Below are positions 17,566-27,738 of a stretch of DNA of 64,000 bases, one piece after another; positions within the stretch are counted from its first letter, which is position 1; each line of letters begins with the position of its first letter. The position numbers were made by a program, and so were the translations under genes. Where the stretch lies: contig JAKFUF010000023.1 of NCBI GenBank assembly GCA_021732845.1, forward strand, positions 62,001-126,000, in the 5' to 3' direction. The notes below the pieces were generated by a model. It saw nothing but the letters and a program-made list of their open reading frames with translations, was not told the DNA's origin and ran no database searches. Source of the stretch: Planctomycetaceae bacterium (GTDB taxonomy: Bacteria; Planctomycetota; Planctomycetia; Planctomycetales; Planctomycetaceae).

Positions 17566-18112
17566 CTTGGCTCCCTCCCCCGTGTCCCCCTCCATCATGG
17601 AGGCTTCTGAAGGCTCAGGATGTTAAGTTCGGTCATGGATCTGTGCAATGGCATTCAGAAATCGATGGCCTTGGCGGGGGACTCAAACCCACACACCATT
17701 AAGGATCGCGGCAACAATAACATGGTGAAGTTGCTTGGGATGGACGCCGATTGAGGGCAGATTCATCAGCCGGCACGCGTTAGCGCGCGTTAGCGTCCGG
17801 TTCGTGGCGTTGGCGTCTTCCGATCATCCTCCAACCGGGGGCTAAGGCCGGCTAAGGCCCTCCGGCTCATTGGCTGTACGGCTTGTCAAAAGTCGACAGT
17901 TATTCTTGCCGCGGTCCTAAGGCGAATGGATTCCGAAACCAATTCACCTATTCCGCGAGGGGCAACTGACCGGAAAGACGGTTGTTCTTGGGGGGGAGGC
18001 ATATGGCGCGTCTCCCCCCTCGAAACCAACGAACCACTTGTGCCTGCCGGCTGTTTTGGCGGGTCTGTTGGTCACCCCTGCTGATGCACCATGCTTGCCG
18101 AGGATTCGTTCA
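17566..18112. other. Intergenic region with short GCGTTAGCG repeats
   Basis: About 550 bp between two divergent genes. At 17777-17796 there is a doubled GCGTTAGCG motif (CGCGTTAGCGCGCGTTAGCG), and at 17842-17864 a doubled GGCTAAGGCC-like motif. Both look like remnants of intergenic repeats. No RNA gene or protein was recognised. Confidence 0.4.
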
Positions 18113-19132
18113 ATGGTTCGATATTTCGCGACCGTCGTATTTTCTGGATTGGCACTGCTGAGTCTCGCCCTGATGCTTCACGGCACGATTGACGGCCGAC
18201 GGCTGAAGGACGAGTTGTTCAAGGCCAGGTTTCCGAAACTTGAAATTGCCTGGACGCCCGAAGATCAGGCGCGAATAAAAGCCGAAGACACCCGGCGGCT
18301 TGAACGCCACGGAGTTCTCGTCCGGGAAGCCCAATTCGCTGAACTCCGCGCGCGGTTCGGCATGGTGGGGTGTTTCGTGGGCGTGATCGCCGCTTTCCTG
18401 GCACTGCCCGGATTTGTGCGGCTTGGCAAGTTGAAAGATTCAACCGCCAAAACACCCCGGACCCTGTTTGTCAGCTATAACCACAAGAATCTGGATCTCG
18501 CGAAAGCGCTTCAAGAGGAGATCCGCGGTGCAGGCGTCGACGCTGAACTGATCGATGCCATTCTGGATGTTCAATCCGACGAGCAGTTGAAATCGATCCT
18601 CAGCACCCGAATTCTCAACCATCCAGCCGTCGTGGTTCTGCTCACTCCGGAGTCCCTGAAGTCCGACTGGGTGAGCTTCGAACGATCACTCGCCGACACC
18701 TCTCTCGTCTCGCTGATCTACGCGTGCAACCGAGTCTCACGGTTCAAGGCTCTCTGCACGACAAACTTCTCGCCCTCGAACAAGTCGTTTAGAGCCGTGA
18801 AGATGTTGAAGGCACAGCGGCGGTATGTGACGTATCCTTCCGATGGTGCCGGCAAGCTGATCCTCGGCCACGTCGAGATGGCCATCAACCTGGCCGACGG
18901 GATCAGTCCTGTTCGACAGTTCCTTGGGTCGTTCACCTCGATCGACCTGATTTTTTTCACCTGGTTATTCAACGCGATCGATACGAGGGTCATTCAGAAC
19001 AGAGAGTCAAGGACTTGGTGGTTCGCCCGCAAGGTCTGCATGGCCCTGCAAGTCTTCATTGTGCTCGCACCCGTTTTACTCTTTCTCGATTTTTTGCCCC
19101 AGATTATTGATTTCTTCGCAGGGGCTCAATGA
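18113..19132 (+). CDS. Membrane-anchored TIR-domain protein
   Basis: From the ATG at 18113 (MVRYFATVVFSGLALLSLAL) the protein is 339 aa. It has a membrane helix at about 5-24, a charged helical stretch at 30-80, a second hydrophobic helix at 84-104, then a TIR domain from about 117. The TIR shows the strand-1 box TLFVSYNHKNLDLAKAL, the core PAVVVLLTPESLKSDW and a WVSFE motif whose E190 aligns with the catalytic glutamate of NAD-cleaving TIR domains. A C-terminal hydrophobic region follows (about 272-290 and 308-335). TIR proteins signal or degrade NAD in immunity or act as adaptors. No neighbouring defence gene is present and proS follows, so its role is open. Confidence 0.8.
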   Translation: MVRYFATVVFSGLALLSLALMLHGTIDGRRLKDELFKARFPKLEIAWTPEDQARIKAEDTRRLERHGVLVREAQFAELRARFGMVGCFVGVIAAFLALPGFVRLGKLKDSTAKTPRTLFVSYNHKNLDLAKALQEEIRGAGVDAELIDAILDVQSDEQLKSILSTRILNHPAVVVLLTPESLKSDWVSFERSLADTSLVSLIYACNRVSRFKALCTTNFSPSNKSFRAVKMLKAQRRYVTYPSDGAGKLILGHVEMAINLADGISPVRQFLGSFTSIDLIFFTWLFNAIDTRVIQNRESRTWWFARKVCMALQVFIVLAPVLLFLDFLPQIIDFFAGAQ

Positions 19133-19384
19133 GTTGTCCGGCCTGTGCCACTGTGCCACTGGTGACCGAACAACTGTCGTCCAAATCATTGGTTTCTTAC
19201 CGCGCGGACCATCGACCGCGCCAACCTGCGACCCGTGCCAACCGCAGTTCTGCATGCATTTCCCCGAACCGCAGGATGAGTCGGACTGTCCACTGGCAGG
19301 GACTTCAAGCGACCTGTACCGGGTTGCTTGGGCTTCCTAAAATGCCCGGCGTCTTTAGCCACTCCTGAAATTTCACGGTCCGCC

Positions 19385-21145
19385 ATGCTCTGGTCAAAAT
19401 CGTTCATTCCCACGATGAAGGAAGTTCCCGCGGACGCGGAGATTCCCAGTCACCAGTTGATGCTGCGGGCCGGGATGATCCGGCAGTTGATGGCCGGGGC
19501 CTACACCTACCTGCCGCTGGGCTGGCGGGCGGTGCGGAAGGCGGAGGCGATTGTCCGTGAAGAGATGGATCGGGCTGGGGCGGTCGAACTGTTCATGCCG
19601 GCCCTGCAGCCGATCGACCTGTTCGAACGCACGGGCCGCAAAAGCGCCTTTGGAAACGTGCTGATCAACTTTCCGCTGCAGCGCGGTGACCGCAAGGTCC
19701 ACCTGGCACTGGGGCCGACGCACGAGGAAGTGGTCACCGACCTGATGGCGCGGCACATCAATTCCTACCGCCAACTGCCGCTGTGTGTCTATCAGATTCA
19801 AACGAAGTTTCGCAACGAAGAGCGCCCGCGGTTCGGCGTGCTGCGGACCAGCGAGTTCCTGATGAAGGATGCGTACAGCTTCGGCTCCAGCGTCGAGCAG
19901 CTCGATGAAGTCTACAAGGCAATGTACCACGCCTACTGCCGGATCTTCACCCGCTGTGGCCTGGACTTCGTTCCCGTCGAGGCCGAGAGCGGCCCGATCG
20001 GCGGCGATGCCTCCCACGAGTTCATGGTTCCGGCCAAGAACGGCGAAGACAACATCGTTCGTTCCACGACTGGGGCTTATGCCGCCAACCTGGAGCGGGC
20101 CGAAACCGGCCGCAAGCCGCCGGTCCTGACCACTCCCGCCGACGCCATCAAGCTGGACAAGGTTTCAACGCCCCGGGCCACCAGCATCGAACATGTCAGC
20201 AAACTGTTGAAGGTGGCTCCCGGCAACCTGGTCAAGACGCTGATCTACAAGGCTGACGACAAGCCGGTGGCGGTGCTGATCCGTGGCGACCATGAGGCGA
20301 ACGAAAACAAGATTCGCCGCGCGCTGGGTGCCAAAACATTGGAGCTGGCGGACGACAAGACGATTCAGGAGGTCACGGGGGCTCCGGTCGGGTTCGCCGG
20401 TCCGGTGGGCATCAAGTGCCCGATCATCGCCGACCATGACGTGCCGCTGGTGGTGAACGCGGTCGTCGGCGCGAACGAAGCTGACATGCACTACACCGGT
20501 GTGAATGTCGGCCGCGACTATCAGTTGGACACGACACACGACCTGCGCAACGCCGCGCATGGCGACCCCTGCCCGCGGTCCGAAGGCACGCTGGAGATGG
20601 TGCATGGCATTGAAATCGGCCATGTGTTCAAGCTCGGCACCAAGTACAGCGTTTCACTCGACGCCCAATTCCTGGATGAAAAGGAGCAACGCCACCCGCT
20701 CATCATGGGCTGCTACGGCATCGGCGTGAACCGCATCGTGGCTTCGCTGGCCGAGACCTGCAACGATGCCAACGGGCTCATCTGGCCGCTGGCCATCGCG
20801 CCCTACCAGGTCATTGTCGTTCCGATGAACGCCGACGATCCGGAGGTCATGCGCGTGGCTCTCCAATACCATGCCGAACTCGAACAAGCTGGCATTGACG
20901 TGCTGTGCGACGACCGCGACCAGCGGGCGGGCGTGAAGCTGAAGGATGCCGACCTGATCGGCATTCCGCTGCGGATCGTGGTCGGCGGCAAGGGGCTGCT
21001 GCACGGCATGGTGGAACTGAAATGGCGGACAGCCACCGAAGCCACCAAGGTGGCGATCGGCGATGCCGTCCCGACCGTGCTCCAATGGCTCGCCGAACGG
21101 CGCGCAGCGGACGCGGAGAAGATCCCCGCTGATCCGGTCAAGTGA
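19385..21145 (+). CDS. proS: Proline-tRNA ligase, bacterial type with editing insertion
   Basis: This enzyme charges tRNA-Pro. From the ATG at 19385 ([20 protein letters not shown]) it is 586 aa, the expected length of the bacterial type. Class II motif 1 lies in [18 protein letters not shown], motif 2 in [16 protein letters not shown] and motif 3 in GCYGIGVNR. Between motifs 2 and 3 (about residues 220-390) is the YbaK-like INS domain that hydrolyses mischarged Ala-tRNA-Pro ([21 protein letters not shown]). The C-terminal anticodon-binding domain ends with [14 protein letters not shown]. The in-frame start at 19328 would add a leader outside the family alignment. Confidence 0.97.
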   Translation: MLWSKSFIPTMKEVPADAEIPSHQLMLRAGMIRQLMAGAYTYLPLGWRAVRKAEAIVREEMDRAGAVELFMPALQPIDLFERTGRKSAFGNVLINFPLQRGDRKVHLALGPTHEEVVTDLMARHINSYRQLPLCVYQIQTKFRNEERPRFGVLRTSEFLMKDAYSFGSSVEQLDEVYKAMYHAYCRIFTRCGLDFVPVEAESGPIGGDASHEFMVPAKNGEDNIVRSTTGAYAANLERAETGRKPPVLTTPADAIKLDKVSTPRATSIEHVSKLLKVAPGNLVKTLIYKADDKPVAVLIRGDHEANENKIRRALGAKTLELADDKTIQEVTGAPVGFAGPVGIKCPIIADHDVPLVVNAVVGANEADMHYTGVNVGRDYQLDTTHDLRNAAHGDPCPRSEGTLEMVHGIEIGHVFKLGTKYSVSLDAQFLDEKEQRHPLIMGCYGIGVNRIVASLAETCNDANGLIWPLAIAPYQVIVVPMNADDPEVMRVALQYHAELEQAGIDVLCDDRDQRAGVKLKDADLIGIPLRIVVGGKGLLHGMVELKWRTATEATKVAIGDAVPTVLQWLAERRAADAEKIPADPVK

Positions 21146-21190
21146 CCGGGCGCGGCTTCGTTGGTTTTTCCGCTGCACAGGTTCACAATC

Positions 21191-21228
21191 CGTTCGCTGA
21201 GGTTGAAGCATTCAGCCTCAGCGAGCGG
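21191..21228. terminator. Hairpin between convergent proS and WD40 kinase
   Basis: CGTTCGCTGAGG (21191-21202) pairs with CCTCAGCGAGCG (21216-21227) with one G-T pair. It overlaps the last codon and stop of the kinase gene. There is no T-run, so it may be a bidirectional attenuator rather than a classical terminator. Confidence 0.4.
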
Positions 21229-24200
21229 ACGTGTCGACCCTTTCGTCGGGGGCATCAAGCACCAACAGTTGGAATGGGCGGCTTGAGACCAAGAGGTGCA
21301 GCCCGTCACGCGTGAAGTGGATCTCGCGCGGAACGTTGTCCGTGACGGCCAGCTCCAGCAGCTTGCGTCCCGAGCCAGCGTGCCAAAAGCGGAAGACGCC
21401 CCGTTCATCCGCGGTTGTCAGGGTGCGGCCATCCGCAGACCAGGCGGCGCAGTGTACCGCATGGGGGTGTCCAGCCAATGAATGGCGCAGTGCCCATTCA
21501 GCAGGCTTTTGTGGAGTGCGGCCCCAGACAATCGCCCGGCGGTCGTCGCCGATCGAGACCACGCTGTTGCCATCCGGGCTGATCTCCACGCCCTGAATTG
21601 TGGAGTAATGAGCCCGGCAAGTCTGGATCACGTCCAGGTTCGGTGACAAGATTTCCAGGTTGTTGGAAATGTTCTTCCCCGTGGCGATCCACTTTCCATC
21701 GGGAGCGACGGCGAACGTGGCACAGTCCGAACGGCGGGCCAGCTCTTTCAGCCCTGGAAAGCTCAAGATGAGCAGTTCATGGTCGTCATTCAGCACGGCC
21801 ACCCGATCGCCCTGGGGAAAAATCTTGATCGCATCGACCAGCCCAATTTCAAACACGTGCTTCCAGCGTGGAGCAGCATCGTTTTCGTCGGCAAACACGC
21901 CGACATTTCCGCGGGAGTCGGCACAAATCAACATTTTACCCAGCGTGTCGCAGGCAAAGACGTCCCGATCGGAAACCATCAATCGCGCCGGGGAACTGGC
22001 TTCGACATCCCAGCGTTCAACTCCCCAGGGACCGCTGCGGTAAAAAGATCCTGGCTCATCGGCCAAGGCGATCGCGCCGCTGGTTTGGGGCAGATGCATG
22101 CCTGGCCCGGCCAGCCGCCTTACAGCCGACTGCTTTTCGATGGACCACAGCCGAACGGTGCCATCCCGGGCGGCGGAGACGAGCGAATGTCCCACGGGGG
22201 CAAACGCCAGGGCATAGATTCGCTCGCCATGTCCAAGCCACTGCCTTTCCTGCTCCGGCTCCGGCAGTGGCTGCGGCATGGCCATGGATGGCATGCTCCA
22301 CAACGAGATGGCTCCTCCCTGGTCGCTGCAGGCCACCTGTCCGTCCGGGGCGATGGCCACCGCGAGCACGGCGTCCGGCCGCTTCAGTTCGAACAGTCGC
22401 TCACCGGTGAGGTTCCACACCACCGCGGAGCCATTGACGCCACCGAAGAGGAACCGCTGACTGTCCGCCGTGATGGCCACACAGGTGAGCCGCGAGGCAT
22501 GTGTCCGTGGCTTGAAAAGAGGCTTGTGGGTTGAGACATCCCAAACAACCGCCAGACGGTCCCCGCCGGCACTGGCCAGCCACTTGCCGTCAGGGGAAAT
22601 GGCAAGCGACTCCACCCCTTCGGTGTGCGCTCCGGTGAGCGTGGCAAGGCGTTTGCCCGTCTTGACACTCCAGATTGAGATTTCTGGGTTTAAGCCACAA
22701 ACGGCCAGACTCTCTCCGTCGGGGAAAAACTTGGCATGATGCATCCGCTCCTTCATCACGGGAATTTCATGAATTGTTTTCCCCGTGACGAGGTCCCAAA
22801 TTTTCACCATGCCATCGTCACCAGCGCTGGCCAGCAGGGAGCCATCGGGTGAGAAATCCACGCAGTTCAGCTCACCCTGTCCGGCGGGGATCTGCCGCAC
22901 GGAGGCAAGATTCGCGGTGTCGTAAATGCGGATTAGCCCCGCGCTGCCGCAGGTCGCCAGGTACCGGCCGTCGCGAGAATAGGTCGCATGCCAGATGGAC
23001 TCGTCATAGGCTCCAAGCAGTTGCCCTCGGTTTGAAACCTGGTCCTTGAGGTAGCGCCAGGTGAAATCCCGCAATGTTCGATCTGGATCGAGTTCCGCAC
23101 AACGGGCCAGGACGCTGGAGGCCTCCCGGGGATCGTTGGCGTTGGCCGCGGTTCCGGCCAGTTGCAGATCGGCCAGGAACAACATTTCCGTGGCTCTACG
23201 CGCGCTCGCCTCCGCCGCGCGCTGCAGCACCCGCGAAGATTGCAGGAAATACACCAGTCCCACCACCAACCCAATGGTGAGGGTCACGACACCTGCCAAA
23301 AGGCTGGCGACCATGCGGTTCCGGCGGCACCAGCGCCATGAATGCTGCCAGCGGGAGACGGGCAGTGCCAAGACCGGCCGGCCCTCCACGAACCGCTGCA
23401 AGTCCTGGCTGAAGGCCAGCGCGGTGGCATACCGCTTGGCGGGCTCTTTTTGCAGACACTTGAGACACATGGTTTCCAGATCGCGCGGCACGGCCGGGTT
23501 GAGTTCCCGCGGTGAGACGGGCTCGTGCTCCTGGACCTGACGCAGGGTTTCCACGGCGGTCTCTGCCCGAAAGGGCGGGCGTCCCACCAGCAGTTCATAC
23601 AGGATCGCACCGAGCGAGTAGACATCGCTGGCAATGCCGACCTCGTTGGCCAGGCCGCGTGTCTGCTCTGGCGACATGTAGCTGGGAGTTCCGAGAACCT
23701 GCCCGGTAAACGTGAGTTCGCTGGCACTCCGCAGCCGCTTGGCGATGCCAAAGTCGCCGACACAGGGGCGCCCGGTGGCACGGACAAGGATGTTCGACGG
23801 CTTCAGGTCGCGATGCAGAATTTCGCGCGAATGCGCGAAATGCACCGCTTCGGCCACGACAGACATCTGTTCGGCCGCTTGCAGCGGATTGAGCGGGTGC
23901 TCCCGAATGACCTGGCGGAGACTGGGACCGTCCACCAGCTCCATGGACAAGTACGGATTTCCGTCGGCCTCCCCCACCTCATAAATGGTCACGATGTCTT
24001 TGTGATGCACCTGCGCCATCAACTGCGCCTCGGCGCGAAACCGGTCCAGTGAGTCCGGCTCGGCGAGGTCACCCAGCAAGACCAGTTTCAGGGCCACGAT
24101 CCGGTTCAGGCTGAGCTGCCGTGCCTTGTAAACAATACCCATCCCGCCCCGGGCAATCCGCTCAAGAATCTCATAGTCACCGATGCGTGAAGGCAATTGC

Positions 24201-24541
24201 GGGAGCGGGGTCGATTCTGCCAGGGAGTCTGAATTTGTCCGGCTCACGGTGGGAGCCAGCGGGAGGCAGAGCGCCGCGCACAATGCCTGGTCACCCGAGA
24301 AGTATTCCTTTAAAGCGGCAGCATGTTCAGCGTGTTCAACGATGAGCCGTTCCAAGTCCAAAGGTTCGCCGCGGTCAACGCGGGCCAGAAGACTTGCCAG
24401 AAGCCTCAGAAACGGATCGTCGGCTGCCGCGGGACCTTCCATAAGGATCGTCGTTACCGGATGTTGCTGTGGCGACACGCGACGAAGTTGCCGGGTGGCG
24501 GGGATTGGAATAGTATTAACGATTCCGACATGGTATGACAT
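21218..24541 (-). CDS. Transmembrane Ser/Thr protein kinase with WD40-repeat sensor domain
   Basis: This is a 1107-aa planctomycete-type receptor kinase. After a ~118-residue N-terminal region comes a PknB-like kinase domain starting GDYEILERIARGGMGIVYKA. It has catalytic HRDLKPSN, DFG, and activation segment GTPSYMSPEQ, so it should be active. A membrane helix follows near residues 408-432 (MVASLLAGVVTLTIGLVVGL). The C-terminal ~600 residues are WD40 repeats, for example VDFSPDGSLLASAGDDGMVK and LAISPDGKWLASAGGDR, which form one or two beta-propellers. The propeller would lie outside the cytoplasm if the kinase is inside. The ligand and targets are unknown. It is divergently oriented to the PAS/GAF/receiver gene. 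Confidence 0.94.
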   Translation of the reverse strand: MSYHVGIVNTIPIPATRQLRRVSPQQHPVTTILMEGPAAADDPFLRLLASLLARVDRGEPLDLERLIVEHAEHAAALKEYFSGDQALCAALCLPLAPTVSRTNSDSLAESTPLPQLPSRIGDYEILERIARGGMGIVYKARQLSLNRIVALKLVLLGDLAEPDSLDRFRAEAQLMAQVHHKDIVTIYEVGEADGNPYLSMELVDGPSLRQVIREHPLNPLQAAEQMSVVAEAVHFAHSREILHRDLKPSNILVRATGRPCVGDFGIAKRLRSASELTFTGQVLGTPSYMSPEQTRGLANEVGIASDVYSLGAILYELLVGRPPFRAETAVETLRQVQEHEPVSPRELNPAVPRDLETMCLKCLQKEPAKRYATALAFSQDLQRFVEGRPVLALPVSRWQHSWRWCRRNRMVASLLAGVVTLTIGLVVGLVYFLQSSRVLQRAAEASARRATEMLFLADLQLAGTAANANDPREASSVLARCAELDPDRTLRDFTWRYLKDQVSNRGQLLGAYDESIWHATYSRDGRYLATCGSAGLIRIYDTANLASVRQIPAGQGELNCVDFSPDGSLLASAGDDGMVKIWDLVTGKTIHEIPVMKERMHHAKFFPDGESLAVCGLNPEISIWSVKTGKRLATLTGAHTEGVESLAISPDGKWLASAGGDRLAVVWDVSTHKPLFKPRTHASRLTCVAITADSQRFLFGGVNGSAVVWNLTGERLFELKRPDAVLAVAIAPDGQVACSDQGGAISLWSMPSMAMPQPLPEPEQERQWLGHGERIYALAFAPVGHSLVSAARDGTVRLWSIEKQSAVRRLAGPGMHLPQTSGAIALADEPGSFYRSGPWGVERWDVEASSPARLMVSDRDVFACDTLGKMLICADSRGNVGVFADENDAAPRWKHVFEIGLVDAIKIFPQGDRVAVLNDDHELLILSFPGLKELARRSDCATFAVAPDGKWIATGKNISNNLEILSPNLDVIQTCRAHYSTIQGVEISPDGNSVVSIGDDRRAIVWGRTPQKPAEWALRHSLAGHPHAVHCAAWSADGRTLTTADERGVFRFWHAGSGRKLLELAVTDNVPREIHFTRDGLHLLVSSRPFQLLVLDAPDERVDTSAR

Positions 24542-24744
24542 TTCAAATCATCCCTCGCAGGTTTCATTCCCCCAGTCGTGGTTTCGCACAACTCGTGCGG
24601 GTTTCATGGCAAACGCATTGAATGCCCCTGCAGACGCATCACGGCACGGACTCCGTGACTGTTGGAATCTGCCGAGATTCTGACAGTGACATTACGCCTA
24701 GCTGATGTCACCAACGACATCCGACCTTCCGGAGACTTGGAAAC

Positions 24745-26454
24745 GTGGCCTCGCTGCCTCAACTTCTCATCCTGAGCGGTGATTCGCAGCAGGTGAAGAC
24801 GGTCACGTTCAGTCTGGCGGATCAGCTTGAGTGCCACGCTGCCGTTTCCCTGGAGCAGGCCCTGCAGGCCCTTCGGGAAGGCTCCTACTCCGGCATCATC
24901 GTCTTCGACAACGACGCCCAAAAACTGAGCAATGCGGTGGTGATGCCGCTGGCCAGTGGATTGCTTGACCGCATCCCGGATGGCCTGGCACTGCTTGACC
25001 TGCAACTGCGGGTTCTGTGGTGCAATCCCCGCTTTCAGGAATTAACCAAACTCAACCAACCGGCGATCGGACTGACCTTTTACGACGCGTTTGGAACTCC
25101 GGAAATCCTCGGCCCCGATCTGAGCCCGTTTCATACGGCCCTTGGATCCGGGGCCGCTTCGCGGAGCAACCTGCGGGTGGGCGAACGGTCGTTCTTCCAG
25201 GTGGAGGCCACGCCCGCGGTGGCCGATGGCGACGAGCCGTCGCAGCATCTGGTCGTCACCGTCCGCGACATCTCGGTGGAGGTGCAGCAGCAGCAGAAAC
25301 TGAACGCGATCTACCAGGCCGGGCTCGAGCTGGGCGAACTCACCCCGGGCGACCTGCAGTTGATGTCGCTGCAGGACCGGGTCGACCTGTTGAAGTCCAA
25401 AATCATCCACTACACGCACGAACTGCTGGAGTATGAGACGGTTGAGATTCGGCTGCTGGACCGCACCACCCAGCGGCTGGAGCCACTGCTCGCCGTGGGG
25501 ATGGAGCCAGAAGCGTGCGGACGCGAACTTTTCGCCAATGTCAGTGGGAACGGTGTGACGGGTTTCGTGGCGGCCACCGGCAAGAGCTACCTCTGTGAAG
25601 ACACGACACACGATCCGCTGTATATCATGGGGGCGGCCAATGCCCGCAGTTCGCTCACGGTTCCCTTGATTCTGCATGAGCAGATTTTGGGAACCTTCAA
25701 TGTCGAGAGCGCGAAGCCGGGGGCGTTCAGCGACAGCGACCTGCAGTTTTTGGAACTGTTCAGCCGCGAAGTGGCCATTGCCCTGAACACACTGGAATTG
25801 CTGGTTGCCGAGAAGATGACCACCGCCAGCGAGAGTACCGAACTGCTCCTGCGCGAGGTGGCCAACCCGGTCGACGAAGTGCTGAATGACGCGGCCTGGG
25901 TCTTGGAACGGTACATCGGTCACGACCCGCACGTGTCCCAGCGCCTGCAGCGAATCTTGAAACATACGCGGGCGATCAAGCAGGTCATTCACAAGGTGGG
26001 CGAGGCGATCACACCCAAGGTCACGCACTCGCCGCTGCCGCCCAAACCCCAGCGGCCAAAGTTGCGGGCCAAGCGGATTCTGGTGGCGGACAGCGATGAA
26101 TCGGTCCGCAGCGCCGCCCACGAGCTGTTGGGAAAATTCGGCTGCGAGGTCGAAACAGCGCACAATGGCGAAGAAGCACTGGCCATGATTCGCAGCTTCC
26201 AGTACGACGCTGTGCTGGCCGACATTCGACTGCCCGACATGACAGGCTACGACTGCTTTTGTGCGATCCGCGACAGCCAGTTCGATGTTCCCGTCATCTT
26301 GATGACCGGATTCGGCTACGATCCCTCGCATTCGATCGTCAAAGCCCGTGAACGCGGTCTCAAGTCGGTGCTCTACAAGCCCTTCCGCATCACACAACTG
26401 CTCGACGAAGTCGAAAAAGCCGTGGCTCCCCAAACCGACGCTGTCACCGGTTGA
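24745..26454 (+). CDS. PAS-GAF-receiver signalling protein
   Basis: The GTG start at 24745 follows GGAG. The 569-aa protein has a degenerate receiver-like N-terminus (LPQLLILSGDSQQV). A PAS domain follows from about 75 (DRIPDGLALLDLQLRVLWCN), then a GAF domain at about 210-360 (VEIRLLDRTTQRLEPLLAVG, LTVPLILHEQILGTFNVES), a helical linker, and a C-terminal receiver domain. In the receiver, acidic residues are in DSDES, the phosphoacceptor is D493 in LADIRLPDM, and the conserved lysine is in LYKPF. There is no kinase catalytic domain and no DNA-binding output, so it probably acts as a phosphorelay sink or protein-protein switch. It lies divergent to the WD40 kinase; a functional link is speculation. 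Confidence 0.88.
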   Translation: MASLPQLLILSGDSQQVKTVTFSLADQLECHAAVSLEQALQALREGSYSGIIVFDNDAQKLSNAVVMPLASGLLDRIPDGLALLDLQLRVLWCNPRFQELTKLNQPAIGLTFYDAFGTPEILGPDLSPFHTALGSGAASRSNLRVGERSFFQVEATPAVADGDEPSQHLVVTVRDISVEVQQQQKLNAIYQAGLELGELTPGDLQLMSLQDRVDLLKSKIIHYTHELLEYETVEIRLLDRTTQRLEPLLAVGMEPEACGRELFANVSGNGVTGFVAATGKSYLCEDTTHDPLYIMGAANARSSLTVPLILHEQILGTFNVESAKPGAFSDSDLQFLELFSREVAIALNTLELLVAEKMTTASESTELLLREVANPVDEVLNDAAWVLERYIGHDPHVSQRLQRILKHTRAIKQVIHKVGEAITPKVTHSPLPPKPQRPKLRAKRILVADSDESVRSAAHELLGKFGCEVETAHNGEEALAMIRSFQYDAVLADIRLPDMTGYDCFCAIRDSQFDVPVILMTGFGYDPSHSIVKARERGLKSVLYKPFRITQLLDEVEKAVAPQTDAVTG

Positions 26455-27738
26455 ACCGTACAACGTTGGACGGAGGTCCCGGCACCGTGCCGTCTCCGGT
26501 CTCGTCTGGCGGGCCGCGCGAACTCCTCGTGTGGCAATATTGTCCAGCAAGAGCGGATCGATCGAACTGGCCGGTGCGCGTTGCCGCAAACCCGCCAAAT
26601 CGGCGGACAGACCGTACCCGTGCTGAGCCACGGGGTCGATTTTCGAGGGACCGGGTGCGAACACCCCATCACCACGGTCCAGGGGACTCGCCGTGAGAAG
26701 CTGTGTGGCTCACGAATGGGAACGGTCTGGCAGATTGTCGGAATCCGACGTTTTTTCGTAGCGTCTCCGACCAGATTTCCGTAGAGTCGTGTTTCTTCCT
26801 CAACGGGCAAGAGGGCGTCGTGATTTTACCGGGTGTGTCGCGTGTCGATGCGTTTCACCCGGCAGACTGCGGATCAGGTGGAGTTTGGCAGCGTTTTCCC
26901 TCGATTGTCGGGGATCCAGTGGAAGAAGATTAAATAATCAGTTGACTCCAACCGACATTCTTGCGGATAATTGGTGGCAGCTTTTGACAAGCCGGACCGC
27001 TGCTGGCACTTGCTGGCAATCAGTTCGTCAATCAGACCACCGGAAGGACTGCTGTAACACTTCGCTCTCCGTGACGCTTGAAACGCAAACTACGGTGTGT
27101 GATGCTGGATTGGTGTTTTCCTGAGCCGGTTGGTTGTGATCCGCAGGGATCTGAGATGCTTCAATGCCGTCCCTCGCGATGATTCGATGACGTGTCCGGA
27201 AAAATTTGTCAGGGGTGAACATTCGCGTCATAGGAATGGAAGCTGTTTGTACGTGAAGGGACACCCGGATCCTGGGACTCAGAGCCGATGCCTGACGGTC
27301 CTGTTGGTTTATCCTCGGAAGGATTCGCGATCAGTATTCGATTGGCTGAATTTTACCGTAGAAGTCTGATGCAAAAGATTCTGCAGCAATTTGCTGCGGG
27401 CTTGTCGGCGGATTTGCGGTAGGATTGAAGAAACGGATCGTCGAGTCTGCACTGAGGAACCACGGGACGCGCGAATCAACCACTCTCGAAATTGACGTTG
27501 CCGAGGGTTGCAGGTGTGGTTGAACATGATGCGGCAGACCATGTTTGTGGCTCTGCCGGATGAGGCGTGAAGTGACTGAGAGCGGGGTTTCAAGAGGGAG
27601 CCCGGTGCCGCCGTGTTGGCGGAGACCTGGTGACCATGCGCACGGGGACGAGCAATGGGCTCGGACCTGCCGCGGATACCCATGGGGGGGCCGCACACGG
27701 ACGTGCGATCTGTGACTTCTGTGATTTAGGAGTGTGAA
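26455..27738. other. Long leader/intergenic region upstream of the primary sigma factor
   Basis: This stretch of nearly 1.3 kb holds no open frame I can support. It contains one candidate sigma-70 promoter (26942-26971) and a GC-rich segment with several short complementary stretches near 27590-27710. I cannot identify a known structured RNA such as RNase P, tmRNA or 6S from the sequence alone. Confidence 0.5.
26942..26971 (+). promoter_or_regulatory. Candidate sigma-70 promoter
   Basis: TTGACT at 26942-26947 and GATAAT at 26966-26971 are separated by 18 bp. It is the best consensus-like pair noticed in the region upstream of the sigma factor gene, and it would give a 5' leader of about 760 nt. 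Promoters of planctomycetes are poorly characterised, so this is tentative. Confidence 0.35.

Noticed and set aside
15481-17610. 709-codon frame opposite squalene-hopene cyclase
   Set aside because: It mirrors the cyclase gene on the other strand and resembles no protein family.
27570-27710. Possible known structured RNA (SRP, RNase P or 6S) before rpoD
   Set aside because: No diagnostic motif of these RNAs could be matched by eye; only GC-rich complementary stretches were seen.
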